From Leptolyngbya sp. PCC 6406 (GTDB lineage: Bacteria > Cyanobacteriota > Cyanobacteriia > Phormidesmidales > Phormidesmidaceae): a stretch of DNA of 64,000 bases. The position numbers were made by a program, and so were the translations under genes. Location: positions 287,506 through 351,505 of the forward strand of contig NZ_KI913949.1 in assembly GCF_000332095.2 (NCBI RefSeq), read 5' to 3'. This document shows, in pieces, positions 50,978 through 59,288 of the stretch; positions within the stretch are counted from its first letter, which is position 1; the number at the start of each line of letters is the position of its first letter. The notes under the pieces are model-generated. The model saw only the letters and a program-made list of their open reading frames with translations, did no database searches and was not told the DNA's origin.

Positions 50978-52501
50978 CTAAAGGATTGTCGATAACAGGC
51001 GATAGATGAGGCGGAACAACGTTGCGATCGCAACCACCATCAGCCCTCCCAACACCGCCAACACTAACACCGATTCCAGCGGAGCCCCAGTTGCCAGCAA
51101 CACCGAGCGTAGGGAGGGAAACACCAGCACCACCCCGAGAGTGACACCACCAATGATCACCAAGTCAAATCGTTCGATCACACTCCGAAGTTGCAACAGC
51201 ACTAGCCCCACCACCAATAACAGCCAAGCGCCACTGCCCAGCCAAGTGGTACCCAGGAGGCTGAACAGGGCGATCGCCAAAAGACTACCCTCAAACCCCG
51301 TAAAGGCAGCCCCCCCCAGCAGCCGCACCAGGGAAATACTGGGCGTAGAGGCGCGGGGGGCAGCGGGGCGCGGGGTAGAAGGCGCGGGGATGGACGGAGC
51401 CGCCGCTCTAGGGCTCGCGGATGCGGCAGGCACGGGAGAAGCCATCGCAGGCGCGGGCACGGGGGACTGAATAGCCGTCCCGGCACTGCCGGAGGTGAGA
51501 GGGGTGGGAGTTTGAGGATTGGAACTAGGGTTGGCCTTGACCTGTTGGGCAGCAGCCCGGAGCGCCTCCAGCACGTCCTTGGCACCGGGGTAACGCTGGT
51601 TAGGTGTAGACAGCAACATGCGATCTAGTACCTCTGCGATCGCGTCATTCACCTGGGCATGGGACCGCCAACTCCACACATTATTGTAGGAATCGTAGAG
51701 ATCCCCCGTCGCCTTCCCCGTCAGCAACGTAATGCAGGTCACCGCCAAGGCATAGAGGTCCGTCGAGGGATACACCGTCCCCCCCGCCATCTGTTCCGGG
51801 GGTGCAAACCCCATGGAATAGATACCCGTAGACTGGCCCTGGGCCGCCCCCTGAACATTGGTCACCTGCTTTACCGCCCCAAAGTCCAAGAGGTACAGCG
51901 ACCCATTGCGGTGACGCATGATGTTCGACGGCTTGATATCCCGGTGAATAGTCCCATTTTCATGGACAAAGGCCAGCACCTTCAGCATTTCCACCAGCAC
52001 TTCCGTCATCTCCCCCTGGGAAAAGGCCCCCCGTCGGGCCAACTCCTGCTCTAGGTCCTCCCCATCAATAAACTCCTGCACCAGATAGAAAAACTCATCC
52101 TGGCTACCCGGTTGCTGCCCCGGCACAATCAAAGGGAAAAAGGCATATAGGTTAGGAATCTGGCGATGGCGGTTGCCCAGATCTTCTAACACCGCCGCCT
52201 CTCGCTCAAAGAGGGACTGGGCCAACTGCATCTGGGCAGGACTCAAATTTCCCGAGGGTTGGAATAACTTCACCACGCAACGGCGCATGGTGGGAGTATA
52301 GCGATCGCGGGCCAAATAGGCCGCCCCGAAGCCCCCCTTCCCCAACAGTCTTTCCGTCAAGTAGCGGCCACTCAAAATCAGTGGCATCCCGCAGGCGGTG
52401 CAAAACTTCTGTCGCACGGTTTTCACCGTATCACCGCTGTCTAGATCGGCAAAATGATTTTCAGGACGGGGACAACTCGGGCGGGTACAAACAATATCCA
52501 T
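50978..52501 (-). CDS. Membrane-anchored serine/threonine protein kinase
   Basis: A 507-residue Hanks-type kinase. A zinc-finger-like N-terminus (CTRPSCPRP; FCTACGMPL) precedes the kinase domain: glycine loop LLGKGGFGAAYLA, VVKLF, catalytic loop TIHRDIKPSNIM, DFGAVKQ and GFAPPEQMAGG. After a Pro/Ala/Ser-rich linker (about 315-385) three or four hydrophobic segments anchor the C-terminus. The N-terminal cysteine motif with this kinase class is common in cyanobacteria. Target unknown. Confidence 0.92.
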   Translation of the reverse strand: MDIVCTRPSCPRPENHFADLDSGDTVKTVRQKFCTACGMPLILSGRYLTERLLGKGGFGAAYLARDRYTPTMRRCVVKLFQPSGNLSPAQMQLAQSLFEREAAVLEDLGNRHRQIPNLYAFFPLIVPGQQPGSQDEFFYLVQEFIDGEDLEQELARRGAFSQGEMTEVLVEMLKVLAFVHENGTIHRDIKPSNIMRHRNGSLYLLDFGAVKQVTNVQGAAQGQSTGIYSMGFAPPEQMAGGTVYPSTDLYALAVTCITLLTGKATGDLYDSYNNVWSWRSHAQVNDAIAEVLDRMLLSTPNQRYPGAKDVLEALRAAAQQVKANPSSNPQTPTPLTSGSAGTAIQSPVPAPAMASPVPAASASPRAAAPSIPAPSTPRPAAPRASTPSISLVRLLGGAAFTGFEGSLLAIALFSLLGTTWLGSGAWLLLVVGLVLLQLRSVIERFDLVIIGGVTLGVVLVFPSLRSVLLATGAPLESVLVLAVLGGLMVVAIATLFRLIYRLLSTIL

Positions 52502-52526
52502 AGGAGAGTTTGGTCAATCTCGCGTC

Positions 52527-53585
52527 CTAATCGCGGCGATCAGACTTGGGTCTATCGGCCTTATCTATCAGCGTCTTGCCATTGACATCCATGACAGTCG
52601 GAGTAGAGACCGGAGTCGTCACTGGGGCCGCTACCTTCCCAGATTTCCTAAAGTCTAGAGGACGATTTGTGAACTGCGGCAAAATCTCCTGGGCAAATGC
52701 CTCCGCCGCCTTAGATCGGTAGCGATTGGGATTAAAAATCACCGATAGCGTTCGGTGTACCACCAGGGAATCAATACGGGCACGATGAATCATCCCCATC
52801 TGAAGCTCCTTCTCAATGGCAGAGATGGAGACAAAGGATACCCCCAACCCCGCCTGCACCGCATTTTTGATCGCCTCAATCGAGTTAAGTTCCATCTCGA
52901 TCCGCAACCGCCGGGTTTCAATACCCCAGCGCGTCAACACCTGATCAATCACCTTGCGGATGGTGGACTGGGAGTCGAGGGCAATGAACTTCATCTTATA
53001 AAGATCATCCCGCTGAATCATGTCGGCACTCGCCAGGGGATGGAAGACAGGCAGGATCAGTGCGAGTTCATCCTCAGCGTAGGGAACAATCTCTAAAGAA
53101 TCTTGCAGTTCAGGAGGGACTTCACCGCCAATGATAGCCAGATCAACCTGCCCATTGGCCACACTCCAAGAGGTGCGACGGGTAGAGTGGACATGGAGTT
53201 GTACCGCTACCTCGGGATACGCCTTGCGGAATAGACCAATCATGCGCGGGAGGAGGTAGGTACCCGTGGTCTGACTTGCCCCGACGATCAGTGTCCCGCC
53301 CTGCAAACTTTGCAGGTCTTCAATGGCGCGACAGGTTTCCTGGCATAGACTGAGGATCCGATCGCCATACTCCAACAACAGGTGCCCTGCCTCCGTCAAC
53401 TGAGCCCGTCGTCCGCCCCGGTCAAACAGTGGTACATCCAACTGGCGCTCTAGGTTTTGCACCTGAAGACTCACAGCCGGTTGAGATACGTAGAGGCTGT
53501 CAGCAGCCCGCTTGAAGCTTCCCTCAGTCGCGATCGCTTTTAAGATCCGCAACTGATCCAGGGTAAAGGGCAGATCGGAAGACAT
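52527..53585 (-). CDS. rbcR: LysR-type regulator RbcR (Ycf30)
   Basis: A 352-residue LysR-type protein nearly matching cyanobacterial and plastid Rbc[81 protein letters not shown] and [19 protein letters not shown]. RbcR activates the RuBisCO operon and carbon-acquisition genes and responds to metabolites such as 2-phosphoglycolate or RuBP. A 35-residue C-terminal extension beyond the domain is Thr/Val/Asp-rich. The start at ATG 53585 is the family one. The RuBisCO genes are not in the window. Confidence 0.92.
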   Translation of the reverse strand: MSSDLPFTLDQLRILKAIATEGSFKRAADSLYVSQPAVSLQVQNLERQLDVPLFDRGGRRAQLTEAGHLLLEYGDRILSLCQETCRAIEDLQSLQGGTLIVGASQTTGTYLLPRMIGLFRKAYPEVAVQLHVHSTRRTSWSVANGQVDLAIIGGEVPPELQDSLEIVPYAEDELALILPVFHPLASADMIQRDDLYKMKFIALDSQSTIRKVIDQVLTRWGIETRRLRIEMELNSIEAIKNAVQAGLGVSFVSISAIEKELQMGMIHRARIDSLVVHRTLSVIFNPNRYRSKAAEAFAQEILPQFTNRPLDFRKSGKVAAPVTTPVSTPTVMDVNGKTLIDKADRPKSDRRD

Positions 53586-53709
53586 AATGCTCTATCCGGA
53601 AGAACGGTGAAGGCGAAAATACGGTGCAGCCATCGGGATCATCTGCAATCCTTAGATTACTCGCTTGGCGCGATTCCCCAACCAAATTGCAGCGAAACCT
53701 AAAGCATCT

Positions 53710-54543
53710 ATGCAGCGGCAGGTGATTCAGTCATTTCTCAATCTCCCTGGCATCCTAGGGCTTGTCCTGATGGATGGTCGGTCTCAGCCCTACTTTTGTG
53801 GTCTAGAGCGGGGATTGAACTATCAACAGCGGCAGGCCCTGATTCAAGGAATTCAGCAGGTGGTCAGCACCACCCCGGCGGATTTTGAATCCTTCACCTT
53901 TCGGTTTAACTATCAAGAAGCCCACATTCATAAAATTACTGGCGATATTATCCTGCTGGTTTTAACCGATCCGGTGCTCAGTACTGCCAAATATCGTCAG
54001 AGCATTCAAGATCTCCTCCAATCCCTGCCGAAAAGCCCCCACAGCATTGTTGCCGATTTCCGCACAATGGCTGAGGGCAGCACCCTCAAGGGGCAGTCCT
54101 ATTGGCATCCTGAACCAGACGGTGAAAACAAAGCCGACCTTCTAGCTCCTTCTGCCGCCGCCGCCGCTCCGCCGCCGCCGTCTCCGCCCGCTCCGCCCCA
54201 GTGGGAAGATATTCTAGCTGCCGTCAACAGCCTCAGTGATGAGACGGCTCGCTATCTGGGCAAAATTGTAGTAGCAAATACCTGGCGAACCACCCATAAA
54301 GCGGCCCCCAGCTTGGTGGCCTTCCAAGTGAACCGCAGTGGCCATTTGACCCTGAGCGATACCGCCGCGATTTCCCCGGATAGTGCCATCTCCTCCCAGG
54401 ATCTAGCCGCGATTCAGAGTTGGGTCAACGCCTTCATTGCTCGTTGTGGGCTGGTTATTCGTGACTATCGGGCCATGGTGCTAGCCACCGCCCTGAGCGA
54501 CGAGCAACGTACCATGCTTCAGGTCAATGGATCTGAGGACTAA
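53710..54543 (+). CDS. Conserved-looking cyanobacterial protein, unknown function
   Basis: A protein of about 277 residues. The first 110 residues look like a Roadblock/LC7-type or PAS-like alpha/beta fold (GILGLVLMDGRSQPYFCGLE; FTFRFNYQEAHIHKITGDII). A Pro/Ala-rich linker (AAAAAPPPPSPPAPP) follows, and the second half (EDILAAVNSLSDETARYLGK; YRAMVLATAL) is helical and compact. I start at ATG 53710; TTG 53665 is another candidate. It is directly followed by the ferredoxin gene (42 bases), so both are probably cotranscribed, and divergent from rbcR. Confidence 0.7.
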   Translation: MQRQVIQSFLNLPGILGLVLMDGRSQPYFCGLERGLNYQQRQALIQGIQQVVSTTPADFESFTFRFNYQEAHIHKITGDIILLVLTDPVLSTAKYRQSIQDLLQSLPKSPHSIVADFRTMAEGSTLKGQSYWHPEPDGENKADLLAPSAAAAAPPPPSPPAPPQWEDILAAVNSLSDETARYLGKIVVANTWRTTHKAAPSLVAFQVNRSGHLTLSDTAAISPDSAISSQDLAAIQSWVNAFIARCGLVIRDYRAMVLATALSDEQRTMLQVNGSED

Positions 54544-54584
54544 CCGCTTTTCCCACCCCCTTTCCGCCACCTTTAAGGAATCCC

Positions 54585-55079
54585 ATGGCTAAGACCGTTC
54601 GCCTAGAGCCCATCGCCCAACAAAGTTCCGTAGAGACCAATGGCAACTTGTTGTCGGTGCTGCTTAATAAAGATCTCGAAGTGCTAAAGGAATGTGGCGG
54701 TCGGGGCATGTGTGCCACTTGCCACATTTATGTGCAGTCTGGGGCGGAGTCTCTGACCCCTGTCAATCGCCGGGAGCAGCGCACTCTGGAGGTGATTACC
54801 TCCTGTAAGACCAATTCTCGCTTGGCCTGTCAGGCGCGGGTGATTGGGGAGGGGGTGGTGGTGGAACTGCCGCCAGGGATGTATGTGAACTCCCTCCAAG
54901 ACATTGAGGCTCTGATCGGACGGCGGGCGGAGCAAAATCTCCTCCACCCCATTACCGGGGCGGTGCTGGTGGAGGCGGGCAAGCTCATCACCCGCTCCAT
55001 GATGAAGCAATTGGAAGATACGGAAACGAACTCTAGCTTCAAGGTAAGTGAGTTCTTCAAGCAGTCTTCGGAGTCCTAG
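54585..55079 (+). CDS. Adrenodoxin-like 2Fe-2S ferredoxin
   Basis: A 164-residue ferredoxin: KTVRLEPIAQQSSVETNGN, then the cluster loop KECGGRGMCATCHIYV with CGGRGMCATC, and the fourth cysteine in SRLACQARVIGEG. The C-terminal 60 residues (GRRAEQNLLHPITGAVLVEA) are an extension not needed for the cluster. AAGGAA stands before the ATG. The stop TAG (55077-55079) coincides with the first bases of a MITE-like element (TAGGACTGGGC). Together with the upstream gene it forms a small operon. The electron partner is unknown. Confidence 0.88.
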   Translation: MAKTVRLEPIAQQSSVETNGNLLSVLLNKDLEVLKECGGRGMCATCHIYVQSGAESLTPVNRREQRTLEVITSCKTNSRLACQARVIGEGVVVELPPGMYVNSLQDIEALIGRRAEQNLLHPITGAVLVEAGKLITRSMMKQLEDTETNSSFKVSEFFKQSSES

Positions 55080-55223
55080 GACTGGGCAGCATAAATACTC
55101 TGACCGTTCTATCGTGGTACACCGTGGCCCCTCAACCTAGCCCTCTTTCTTTGTGAGAGGGGACCAGAAAATGTTGGGCTGGCGCGGCAGAATCGTAAGC
55201 CTATTTCCGCCAAGTATTACTAG
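55077..55223 (-). repeat. TAGTAC MITE-like element R2, copy C
   Basis: Starts TAGGACTGGGCAGCATAAAT and runs through CCAGAAAATGTTGGGCTGG to CAAGTATTACTA. A second partial end, TAGGACTGGGCGGCGGAAAT, starts at 55221, as if a further copy began there. The first three bases are the stop codon of the ferredoxin gene. Confidence 0.75.
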
Positions 55224-55470
55224 GACTGGGCGGCGGAAATCCTCTGCCCATTTCCCCTAGGTGTGGCCTTTCTGGGGTGTATTGCTTCGCGTTTCGCAAG
55301 CGACATAAAAGGCGAAGCCACGCCTTAGCGTTATGCACCCTACGAGAACCCTAAAACTTGAGCTTGACGCTGCGCTAAGAATTGGCCGGTAATATTGCGA
55401 AATATTGCGACTTCTTGCGGTAGTCTGCTAAGTTTATGGAGAGATTAATTTATGAGATAGGGGTTTTCCT
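55080..55470. other. Repeat-rich spacer before psb34
   Basis: Besides R2 copy C it holds a palindrome with GCTTCGCG/CGCAAGCG and GGTGTATTG...GCACCCTAC arms (55273-55350), common in cyanobacterial DNA. AT-rich DNA at 55390-55465 is a likely promoter region for psb34. No gene. Confidence 0.5.
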
Positions 55471-55641
55471 ATGCGCTACACAGTTGAAGATGGCGGTCGG
55501 CTGAACAACTTCGCCGTTGAGCCGAAGATGTATGAGGCAAAGCCCCCCACGGCAACTGAAAAGCGCAATTACATTGTTCTTGGGGGGGTGGCCATGGCCT
55601 TGGTAGCGGGTCTCTTTGCTCTAGCCTTTGTCGTCTCTTAG
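55471..55641 (+). CDS. psb34: Photosystem II assembly protein Psb34 (Ssl1498 family)
   Basis: A 56-residue, one-helix protein with the family opening MRYTVEDGGRLNNFAVEPKM and a C-terminal membrane segment (YIVLGGVAMALVAGLFALAF). Psb34 attaches to the CP47 module of photosystem II during assembly, competing with HliA/B proteins; this role is from the literature on Ssl1498. TAG stop 55639-55641 is also the first triplet of MITE R2 copy D. It is framed on both sides by copies of R2 and followed by a strong terminator. Confidence 0.9.
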   Translation: MRYTVEDGGRLNNFAVEPKMYEAKPPTATEKRNYIVLGGVAMALVAGLFALAFVVS

Positions 55642-55781
55642 TGCTCTGCGGCGTAAATACCCTAACTGCTCTCTCGTGGTAACTTCGGCCCCTCACCCTA
55701 GCCCTCTCCCAGGGGTAGAGGGGACCAGAAAATGTTGGGCTGACGCGACAATAGTGGGCTGATTTACGCCATGCGGTACTA
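55639..55781 (-). repeat. TAGTAC MITE-like element R2, copy D
   Basis: TAGTGCTCTGCGGCGTAAAT at one end, ACGCCATGCGGTACTA at the other, with CCCTCACCCTAGCCCTCTCC and CCAGAAAATGTTGGGCTGAC inside. At 143 bp it is the compact version, like copy E. Confidence 0.75.
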
Positions 55782-55840
55782 AGTTCTAGAGTCCTTGGGC
55801 AACTAAATCTCGGTAGGCATTACTCGGAATAGAATTGCTG

Positions 55841-55885
55841 AAAAAACCCGGAGGGAAACGCTACTAGCGTTTCCCTCCGGGTTTT
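55841..55885. terminator. Bidirectional terminator between psb34 and argD
   Basis: AAAACCCGGAGGGAAACGCT pairs with AGCGTTTCCCTCCGGGTTTT, a stem of about 20 bp with A-rich and T-rich flanks. It serves two convergent genes. Confidence 0.85.
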
Positions 55886-55921
55886 GGTGTTGAAGTGCGC
55901 TCGTCACCTGGGGCAACAGGA

Positions 55922-57202
55922 TTAGGGCAATAGGGTTGCGATCGCACAATCCAACTTCTCCATCCCCTGCTGGACCTCTGTTGCCGACAGAATCAGCGGC
56001 GGTACCAGTCGCACCACCTGGGGACCAGCGGGCACAATGAGTAGCCCTGCGGTCATGGCTGCCTTGACCACGTCAATGGAGGTAAAGGCCATCTCAGGGT
56101 TGATCACTAGGCCATTGATCAGCCCCCAGCCCCGCACCTCGGCGAATGCTTGGGGATAGCGATCGCAAATCTGCTGCAAGCCTGCCCGCAGCCGTTCCCC
56201 TTGATGACGGGCATTGGCCACCAGTCCTGCGGACTCTAGGGTTTGGCATACCGCTAGAGCTACCCCACAGGCAAAGGGATTACCGCCAAAGGTGCTGGCA
56301 TGGTCTCCGGGCTCGAACACGGCATAGGCGTCTTTGCACAGGGTTGCCCCGATGGGGATGCCGCCCCCCAGCCCCTTGGCCAGGGTAAATACATCGGGTT
56401 CAATGCCCAGATGTTCATAGCCCCAGTATTGGCCAGTGCGGCCTACACCCACCTGCACCTCGTCTAGAATTAGCAAAATATTGCGATCGCTACAGATCTG
56501 CCGTACCGCCTGGAAGTAGGTCCGGTCTCCCGGTCGCACCCCCCCTTCCCCCTGGAGGGGTTCCAGCAAAATTGCCGCGACTTGGGGCTGGTCTGCATCG
56601 AGGGTTGCGATCGCACCCTCCAGTGCCGCTAGGTCGTTGTAGGGCACGTAATGAAAACCGGGCATCAGTGGGTCAAAGTGTTTCTGGTACTTGGCTTGCC
56701 CTGTAGCCGTCACCGTAGCCAGGGTGCGCCCATGGAAACTGGCCTGGGCCGTGATGATCACCGGAGTTTGGATGCCCCGTCGGGTGTGGGCATATTTCCG
56801 CGCTAGCTTAATCGCCCCCTCGTTGGCCTCGGCCCCGGAGTTACAGAAGAAGACTTTGTCGGCACAGGAATGGTCCACCAACCATTGAGCCAAGGCTCCC
56901 TGCTCTGGGATGTAGTAAAGGTTGGAAACGTGGTGGAGCTTCTGGATTTGTTGACTGACCACCGACACCATGACCGGGTGACTATGGCCCAGGGTACAGG
57001 TGGCAATGCCCGCGACAAAATCCAGGTACTCACGCCCTTCGGTGTCCCATAGGTGACATCCCTGACCTCGGTCGATGGCTAGGGGAAAGCGGCTATAGGT
57101 GGTCATGACTGCCTGATCAAAGGCAATGGGGTCAAAGGATTCCTGCACCGGGGGGGCAGAAACGGATTTCAGGGCACTATTCACAAGGGTCTTGAGGCTC
57201 AC
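55922..57202 (-). CDS. argD: Acetylornithine aminotransferase ArgD
   Basis: A 426-residue class III PLP aminotransferase: DTEGREYLDFVAGIATCTLG, FFCNSGAEANEGAIKLARKY, SFHGRTLATVTATGQ, LILDEVQVGVGRTG and the Schiff-base lysine in DVFTLAKGLGGGIPIGA. ArgD converts N-acetylglutamate semialdehyde to N-acetylornithine in arginine synthesis. The start is GTG at 57202 with AAGGAG upstream. It stands alone; the next gene on the same strand is 95 bases upstream. Confidence 0.95.
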   Translation of the reverse strand: MSLKTLVNSALKSVSAPPVQESFDPIAFDQAVMTTYSRFPLAIDRGQGCHLWDTEGREYLDFVAGIATCTLGHSHPVMVSVVSQQIQKLHHVSNLYYIPEQGALAQWLVDHSCADKVFFCNSGAEANEGAIKLARKYAHTRRGIQTPVIITAQASFHGRTLATVTATGQAKYQKHFDPLMPGFHYVPYNDLAALEGAIATLDADQPQVAAILLEPLQGEGGVRPGDRTYFQAVRQICSDRNILLILDEVQVGVGRTGQYWGYEHLGIEPDVFTLAKGLGGGIPIGATLCKDAYAVFEPGDHASTFGGNPFACGVALAVCQTLESAGLVANARHQGERLRAGLQQICDRYPQAFAEVRGWGLINGLVINPEMAFTSIDVVKAAMTAGLLIVPAGPQVVRLVPPLILSATEVQQGMEKLDCAIATLLP

Positions 57203-57297
57203 GCACGAATCTCCTTAGGGAGCGGTGCGACCATTCTAAACAGTTCTGTCAAGCCAGTTCCGTCCAGCCCGTAGGGATCTGCGGTGCTTGCTCACCC

Positions 57298-57918
57298 TCA
57301 AAATTCAAAATTCACTAGGGCTACCCAGCCAAATATCACAAATAACCCACCCCCTAGGGCGGTGAGCAGGCGCTCTGAGAGCTTACCAGCTACCAGACGG
57401 CCAACCATAACCGCGATCGCAGTGCAGATGGCATGACCCAGAATGGCTCCGGCCATGACCCCTAGAGGCGGATGGGCAGCGGAGAGGGTAATGGTGGCCA
57501 GTTGAGTGCGATCACCCCACTCTGCAACAAAGGTGAGGGCTAGTGCCTCCATGACAACGAGGCGTCCCGTGGTGTGGGCTTGGGACAAGGTGGAACAGGC
57601 TATGGCCTGCTCTGCTTCCGCCTGTTCATCACAGAGGCCGCTCTTGGAAGACATCTGGCTAGCATCGTACAGAAGTTTGAACCCAAAGCCGAGAAAAAGT
57701 GCGATCGCAGCTCCCTCGACATAGGGCCGGGGCAACAGCGTAAAGATCTGCCCCAACGCCACAGATAGGACAGTCATCCCCCCTAAAGCCAGTATTACCC
57801 CGAGAAATACCCAGCGACGGGGATGGCGCGTGGCCAAAATCAAGCCGATGAAAAAAGTCTTGTCCCCTAGCTCGGATAGGGTAATCAGCAATAATCCAGC
57901 GGTAAATCCCGTTAACAT
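57298..57918 (-). CDS. TMEM165/GDT1 family transporter (Mnx type)
   Basis: A 206-residue membrane protein with the family duplication: first half LSELGDKTFFIGLILATRHP, second half LTFVAEWGDRTQLATITLSA, each with the E-x-G-D-[KR]-[TS] ion motif, and six or seven membrane segments. Cyanobacterial members (Mnx of Synechocystis) move Mn2+, and sometimes Ca2+, out of the cytosol into thylakoid lumen or periplasm. A Mn-type riboswitch candidate lies in its leader. I use ATG 57918, eight bases after AGAGG, rather than GTG 57924. Confidence 0.92.
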   Translation of the reverse strand: MLTGFTAGLLLITLSELGDKTFFIGLILATRHPRRWVFLGVILALGGMTVLSVALGQIFTLLPRPYVEGAAIALFLGFGFKLLYDASQMSSKSGLCDEQAEAEQAIACSTLSQAHTTGRLVVMEALALTFVAEWGDRTQLATITLSAAHPPLGVMAGAILGHAICTAIAVMVGRLVAGKLSERLLTALGGGLFVIFGWVALVNFEF

Positions 57919-57924
57919 GCTCAC

Positions 57925-58125
57925 GTCCTCTGGGGGAATAGGGAGGCTGAGTGAGCATGATGAGAAGAGTTGCCAAACCTCACCCAGCCCACGACAGCCG
58001 TGGACTCAGTGAAGGTCTCGCTAGCAAAGCCGAAGCTTGCCGTCTGGACCAGGTTCATCACCAGTGTGTTGACCCAGACGTCGAATTACCGGCAGGCAAC
58101 TCGAAGCTACTCCCCTTCATAATCA
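57925..58125 (-). promoter_or_regulatory. Putative yybP-ykoY (Mn2+) riboswitch
   Basis: On the minus strand the leader of the TMEM165-type gene contains GAAGGGGAGTAGC (58118-58106) and, about 85 bases on, GCGAGACCTTCAC (58021-58009), the two conserved internal-loop strands of the yybP-ykoY motif (consensus GGGGAGUAG and GC-AGACCUU). Between them is the variable helix region (GTCTGGGTCAACACACTGG ... CCTGGTCCAGAC). After it GGGTGAGGTTTGGC can pair with the GACCTTCAC strand to form the alternative structure. Mn2+ riboswitches of this class often control UPF0016 genes, which is the family of the next gene. Confidence 0.8.
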
Positions 58126-58234
58126 ACTTTGAGAATATCCCAATCTGGATTCCGCTGCATAGCAGTTTTGGCCTAAAACTAGGGGCTGTGGACAATCAAA
58201 GCCAGATTCCTGGTTATGGACTGGTTATAGCCCC

Positions 58235-58377
58235 TAGTACCGCAGGGCGTAAATCAGTCCACTATTGTCGCACCAGCCCAACATTTTCCGGTCCCCTCTC
58301 CCCGTGGGAGAGGGCTAGGGTGAGGGGCCGAGTGTGCCACGATGGAACGGCCAGGGTATTTCCGCCGCCCAGTACTA
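58235..58377 (+). repeat. TAGTAC MITE-like element R2, copy E
   Basis: TAGTACCGCAGGGCGTAAAT opens, ATTTCCGCCGCCCAGTACTA closes; internal CCAGCCCAACATTTTCCGG and CCCCGTGGGAGAGGGCTAGG. It lies upstream of the riboswitch, in the likely promoter area. Confidence 0.8.
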
Positions 58378-58541
58378 GCTTGATGCAGTAGGGGGGTATC
58401 AAGCTAGGCCGAGACAATATTGGTTCCGAGTAATTCAGGAGTCAGAATCCAGTACTCTCCTAGATTCTGGCTCCTAACTCCTAACTCCTCCCCAAGAGAT
58501 GTGTCCCGCTTTGAGTTGATACCCATCAACCGGACATCATG

Positions 58542-59288
58542 TTAGCTGGCATCCAAATCCATTTCGTAATCCTGATCCTGATCTGACTCAAAGCTAGCGG
58601 CATCGGCTTCCGTGAAATCGTTACTGCGGCTAGAGCCAGATCCAAAGTGGTGACCTGTGTAGTAATGGTAGCCCCAGTAGTTGCGACCGTATTGGCCATA
58701 GCCGGGATACAGGTCATAGTCGTCGCGGTAGAGGGTTTGATCGAGTGGAACCCGCCCGTTTTGGCAGTGGGTGCATCCCTCGGTGGTTGTGCGTCCACAA
58801 CGACGTTTAACCAAAAAGCCAATTTTGCGATCGCAGATTCCATCCGCTCCAAAGGCATTCCCATCCTCCCGGTTTCCGGTCCAGGCTGCTCCCCCGAGTC
58901 CTGGCCTTGATGGCGGCGGTGGTAGCGGTTCCGACTGGGGCAAACCAGCAGCAGATGGAGCCACTTCCACGGCAACGATGGTGATCCTATAGGAGCCGAT
59001 TTGAATCAAGTCATTCTCGCTGACCGCTTGAAAGGGTAGGGCCACCCCGTTGACCTTGGTCCCTGTGCGGCTGCCGCGATCGTTAATTCTCAGCACCCCA
59101 TCCACCGCTTCTAGAAGGGCATGGTAGGGCTCCACTGTGTCATCTTGCAAGACCAGATGGCTGACCGTTTCGCCATTGAGGGTGACGGGCATCAGGCCCA
59201 AGTCTCGCCCCACAGCGATTGGGGTCTCTAGTTCGGGAGCGTAATGGGTGTCTGTATTGGGATCCTGCCACTGAAGCTGAACTTGCAT
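58542..59288 (-). CDS. FHA-domain protein with Cys and Tyr/Gly-rich tail
   Basis: A 248-residue protein. Residues 10-110 form an FHA domain, which binds phosphothreonine peptides: IAVGRDLGL, SHLVLQDDTVEPYHALLEA, INDRGSRTGTKVNG and LIQIGSYRITIV. After a Pro-rich linker four cysteines (ICDRKIGFLVKRRCGR; GCTHCQNGRV) suggest a small zinc knuckle, then an aromatic YPGYGQYGRNYWGYHYYTG segment and an acidic Asp/Glu end follow. It is downstream of the lipoprotein gene with a TAATG overlap, hence coupled. A link to a Ser/Thr kinase is an inference. Confidence 0.85.
   Translation of the reverse strand: MQVQLQWQDPNTDTHYAPELETPIAVGRDLGLMPVTLNGETVSHLVLQDDTVEPYHALLEAVDGVLRINDRGSRTGTKVNGVALPFQAVSENDLIQIGSYRITIVAVEVAPSAAGLPQSEPLPPPPSRPGLGGAAWTGNREDGNAFGADGICDRKIGFLVKRRCGRTTTEGCTHCQNGRVPLDQTLYRDDYDLYPGYGQYGRNYWGYHYYTGHHFGSGSSRSNDFTEADAASFESDQDQDYEMDLDAS

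Noticed and set aside
55469-55696. 75-residue frame on the minus strand over psb34
   Set aside because: Antisense shadow of psb34 and a MITE copy.
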